Origin: an uncultured Pelagibacteraceae bacterium
GTDB taxonomy: Bacteria > Pseudomonadota > Alphaproteobacteria > Pelagibacterales > Pelagibacteraceae
DNA: 36,859 nt
Assembly (NCBI GenBank): GCA_902618555.1
Contig: CACNAY010000007.1
Span: 1-36,859 of the forward strand
Reading direction: 5' to 3'
Part shown: one piece after another, positions 35,437 through 36,859 of the stretch
Layout: each line of letters starts with the position of its first letter
Numbering within the stretch: the stretch's first letter is position 1
Made by a program: the position numbers and the translations under genes
The notes under the pieces: model-generated
Told to the model about the DNA's origin: nothing
Seen by the model: only the letters and a program-made list of their open reading frames with translations
Databases searched by the model: none

Positions 35437-35721
35437 ATGAAAAAAGCTAAAATTTATATCCCTGCTAAAACTGCGATGCAATCGGGCAGGGGCAAACTTA
35501 AAAATTGGGTATTGGAATTTATAACCAAAGATCCCTCAATAAATCCTTTAATGGGGTGGGAGACATCGACGGATACCCTTGAAGAAGTTATTCTCAAGTT
35601 TCCATCAAAAGAAAAAGCTATAGAATATGCTGAAAAAAATAATATATCTTATAATGTTATTGAACCTAATAAAAAAGAATTTGTTATAAAATCATACGCG
35701 GATAATTTTCTTAAAGATTAA
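35437..35721 (+). CDS. NADH dehydrogenase (complex I) accessory subunit, NDUFS4 family
   Basis: A 94-aa homologue of the mitochondrial 18-kDa complex I subunit NDUFS4, an accessory subunit known from Alphaproteobacteria. Family features are IYIPAKTAMQSGRGK, WVLEFITKD, NPLMGWETSTDT, KFPSKEKAIEYAEKN and the final KSYADNFL. It would bind the peripheral arm of respiratory complex I. The nuo genes are not in the window, so it is encoded apart from the core complex. It sits directly after tRNA-Pro and two bases before the transporter gene. Confidence 0.9.
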   Translation: MKKAKIYIPAKTAMQSGRGKLKNWVLEFITKDPSINPLMGWETSTDTLEEVILKFPSKEKAIEYAEKNNISYNVIEPNKKEFVIKSYADNFLKD

Positions 35722-35723
35722 AT

Positions 35724-36731
35724 ATGTGGAGAAGTTTTTTCAGAGATAAAAAATGGTTTTATTGGTCCTACGGAGGAGGATTTTTTATTATTTCTTTGCT
35801 AGTATTGCAAACCTATTTGGATGTTCTCTTCAATAGTTGGTACAAGGATTTTTATGATATTCTTCAAACAGCAGAGAAACGCGAGATATCAGAGTTTTGG
35901 GAGTCAATTAAAAGGTTTTTATATATAGCACTTCCTTACGTTACACTTTTTGCTTTTACTAATTGGTTTACAAGGTTGTGGGCATTTAGATGGAGAGAGG
36001 CCATGACGTTTTCTTATATGCCTTATTGGAGAGCTACTGAGGCCAAAGTAGAGGGTTCGTCTCAAAGAATTCAAGAAGATTGTATGAATTTTGCAAAAAT
36101 TGTGGAGTCAATTGGATTGCAAGTTGTTAAAGCTATAATGACATTAATTGCATTCATACCAATTTTATGGGTTCTTTCTTCAAATGTTACTGTACCTTTT
36201 TTAAACAACGTATCCGGATCTTTAGTATGGGTAGCGCTTACTCTTAGTTTAGGTGGAATACTTATTAGTTGGTTAGTTGGAATAAAATTACCTGGTCTCG
36301 AATATAACAATCAAAAGGTTGAGGCTGCATTTAGAAAAGAATTAGTTTATGGCGAAGACGACAGAAAAAATTATGTTCAAGCTCCTACGATTTTACAATT
36401 ATTTACTGGGATAAAATTCAATTACCATAAACTATTTCTACACTACGGATATTTTGATTTGTGGGCTATTTGGTATAGACAATTATTTGTAATTGTACCA
36501 TTTTTAATAATGGCACCAGGATTGTTTACTGCAGCGTTCACTTTGGGCATTATGATGCAAGTAGTAAATGCATTTGGTGAGGTAAAGGACGCTTTTTCTG
36601 TATTTTTGTATAATTGGACAAGAATAACAGAATTAAGATCAATACATAAGCGATTAATGGAGTTCGAAACGGCTATTAATTATAACACTAATAAGTTGAG
36701 AAAGCCTCGAAAATCTGATGTAAGAGTTTAA
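35724..36731 (+). CDS. SbmA/BacA-family peptide transporter
   Basis: A 335-aa inner-membrane protein, somewhat shorter than E. coli SbmA (about 400 aa). Several membrane helices and the family segments FNSWYKDFYDILQ, LWAFRWREAMTFSYMPYW, EGSSQRIQEDCMNFA and QVVNAFGEVKDAFSVFLYNW are visible. Relatives import peptides and peptide-like antibiotics using the proton gradient. There is no fused ATPase domain, unlike the longer BclA/ABCD-type proteins. Its role here may be uptake of small peptides or related compounds, but that is inference. It shares one base with the next start. Confidence 0.88.
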   Translation: MWRSFFRDKKWFYWSYGGGFFIISLLVLQTYLDVLFNSWYKDFYDILQTAEKREISEFWESIKRFLYIALPYVTLFAFTNWFTRLWAFRWREAMTFSYMPYWRATEAKVEGSSQRIQEDCMNFAKIVESIGLQVVKAIMTLIAFIPILWVLSSNVTVPFLNNVSGSLVWVALTLSLGGILISWLVGIKLPGLEYNNQKVEAAFRKELVYGEDDRKNYVQAPTILQLFTGIKFNYHKLFLHYGYFDLWAIWYRQLFVIVPFLIMAPGLFTAAFTLGIMMQVVNAFGEVKDAFSVFLYNWTRITELRSIHKRLMEFETAINYNTNKLRKPRKSDVRV

Positions 36732-36859
36732 TGGAACTCTATATCAAACTGATTGACGTCATACTTCCAGTATTTTTTGTAATTGGTATAGGGTATTACC
36801 TTGGAAAAAAAGATCCAAATTTTAATACTGATTTTATAACCACATTGGCTGGTAATGTT
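36731..36859 (+). CDS. AEC-family transporter, 3'-partial
   Basis: Only the first 43 codons are in the window. They read as a membrane helix beginning MELYIKLIDVILPVFFVIGI, then GYYLGKKDPNFNTDF and LAGNV. The pattern of an N-terminal ILPVFFVIGIGY helix followed by a charged loop fits the auxin-efflux-carrier/malate-permease-like family. The assignment rests on this short stretch. The start overlaps the SbmA-type stop by one base (TAATG). Confidence 0.65.
   Translation, partial: MELYIKLIDVILPVFFVIGIGYYLGKKDPNFNTDFITTLAGNV

Overview
The window is a strongly A+T-rich stretch of bacterial chromosome. Gene order, protein sequences and extreme compaction point to a SAR11-type marine alphaproteobacterium (Pelagibacterales). 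Support comes from the order argS-nagZ-scpA-scpB-tatABC-serS-yajC-secDF, the recG/sdhE pair, the mltB-rlpA-dacC-tmk-holB-metG-tatD-MBL string, an NDUFS4-type complex I subunit and a BacA/SbmA-type transporter. The assignment is inferred from content; no marker gene was compared with a database.

Layout. Bases 1-785 hold the 3' part of a mannose-1-phosphate guanylyltransferase (manC). On the minus strand follow xthA and an ErpA/IscA-type Fe-S carrier. Plus-strand genes run from 1900 to 12665: a frameshifted dGTPase-like gene, argS, a small membrane protein, nagZ, scpA, scpB, tatA, tatB, tatC, serS, yajC, secD and secF. These link tRNA charging, wall recycling, chromosome condensation and the Tat and Sec export systems. 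On the minus strand lie a PuuD-like membrane protein and uvrA. Plus genes from 16276 are ssb, gyrA, coaD, a periplasmic cyclophilin, tgt and tRNA-Lys(UUU). A minus-strand Tat-type M48 lipoprotein peptidase, a plus DUF502 protein, minus recG, plus sdhE and minus tRNA-Ser(UGA) follow. Bases 25676-33178 form one tightly overlapping plus-strand block: lytic transglycosylase, RlpA-like/SPOR lipoprotein, D,D-carboxypeptidase, tmk, holB, metG, tatD and an MBL-fold hydrolase. The minus block 33175-35278 holds a secreted glutathione peroxidase, an IscU-like scaffold and nhaA. The window closes with tRNA-Pro(UGG), the NDUFS4-type subunit, an SbmA/BacA-type transporter and the first codons of an AEC-family transporter.

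The gene content is housekeeping. I see no mobile element, prophage, CRISPR array, toxin-antitoxin pair, defence island or biosynthetic cluster, and no candidate for an undescribed multi-gene system. No gene-free gap exceeds about 110 bases. The observations most worth a second look are: (1) a one-base frameshift in the dGTPase-like gene; (2) a tRNA-guanine transglycosylase lacking two of its four canonical zinc ligands; (3) divergent promoters that share -35 or -10 DNA; (4) -10 boxes so close to start codons that leaderless mRNAs are predicted; and (5) six of six convergent gene junctions with no room for a terminator.
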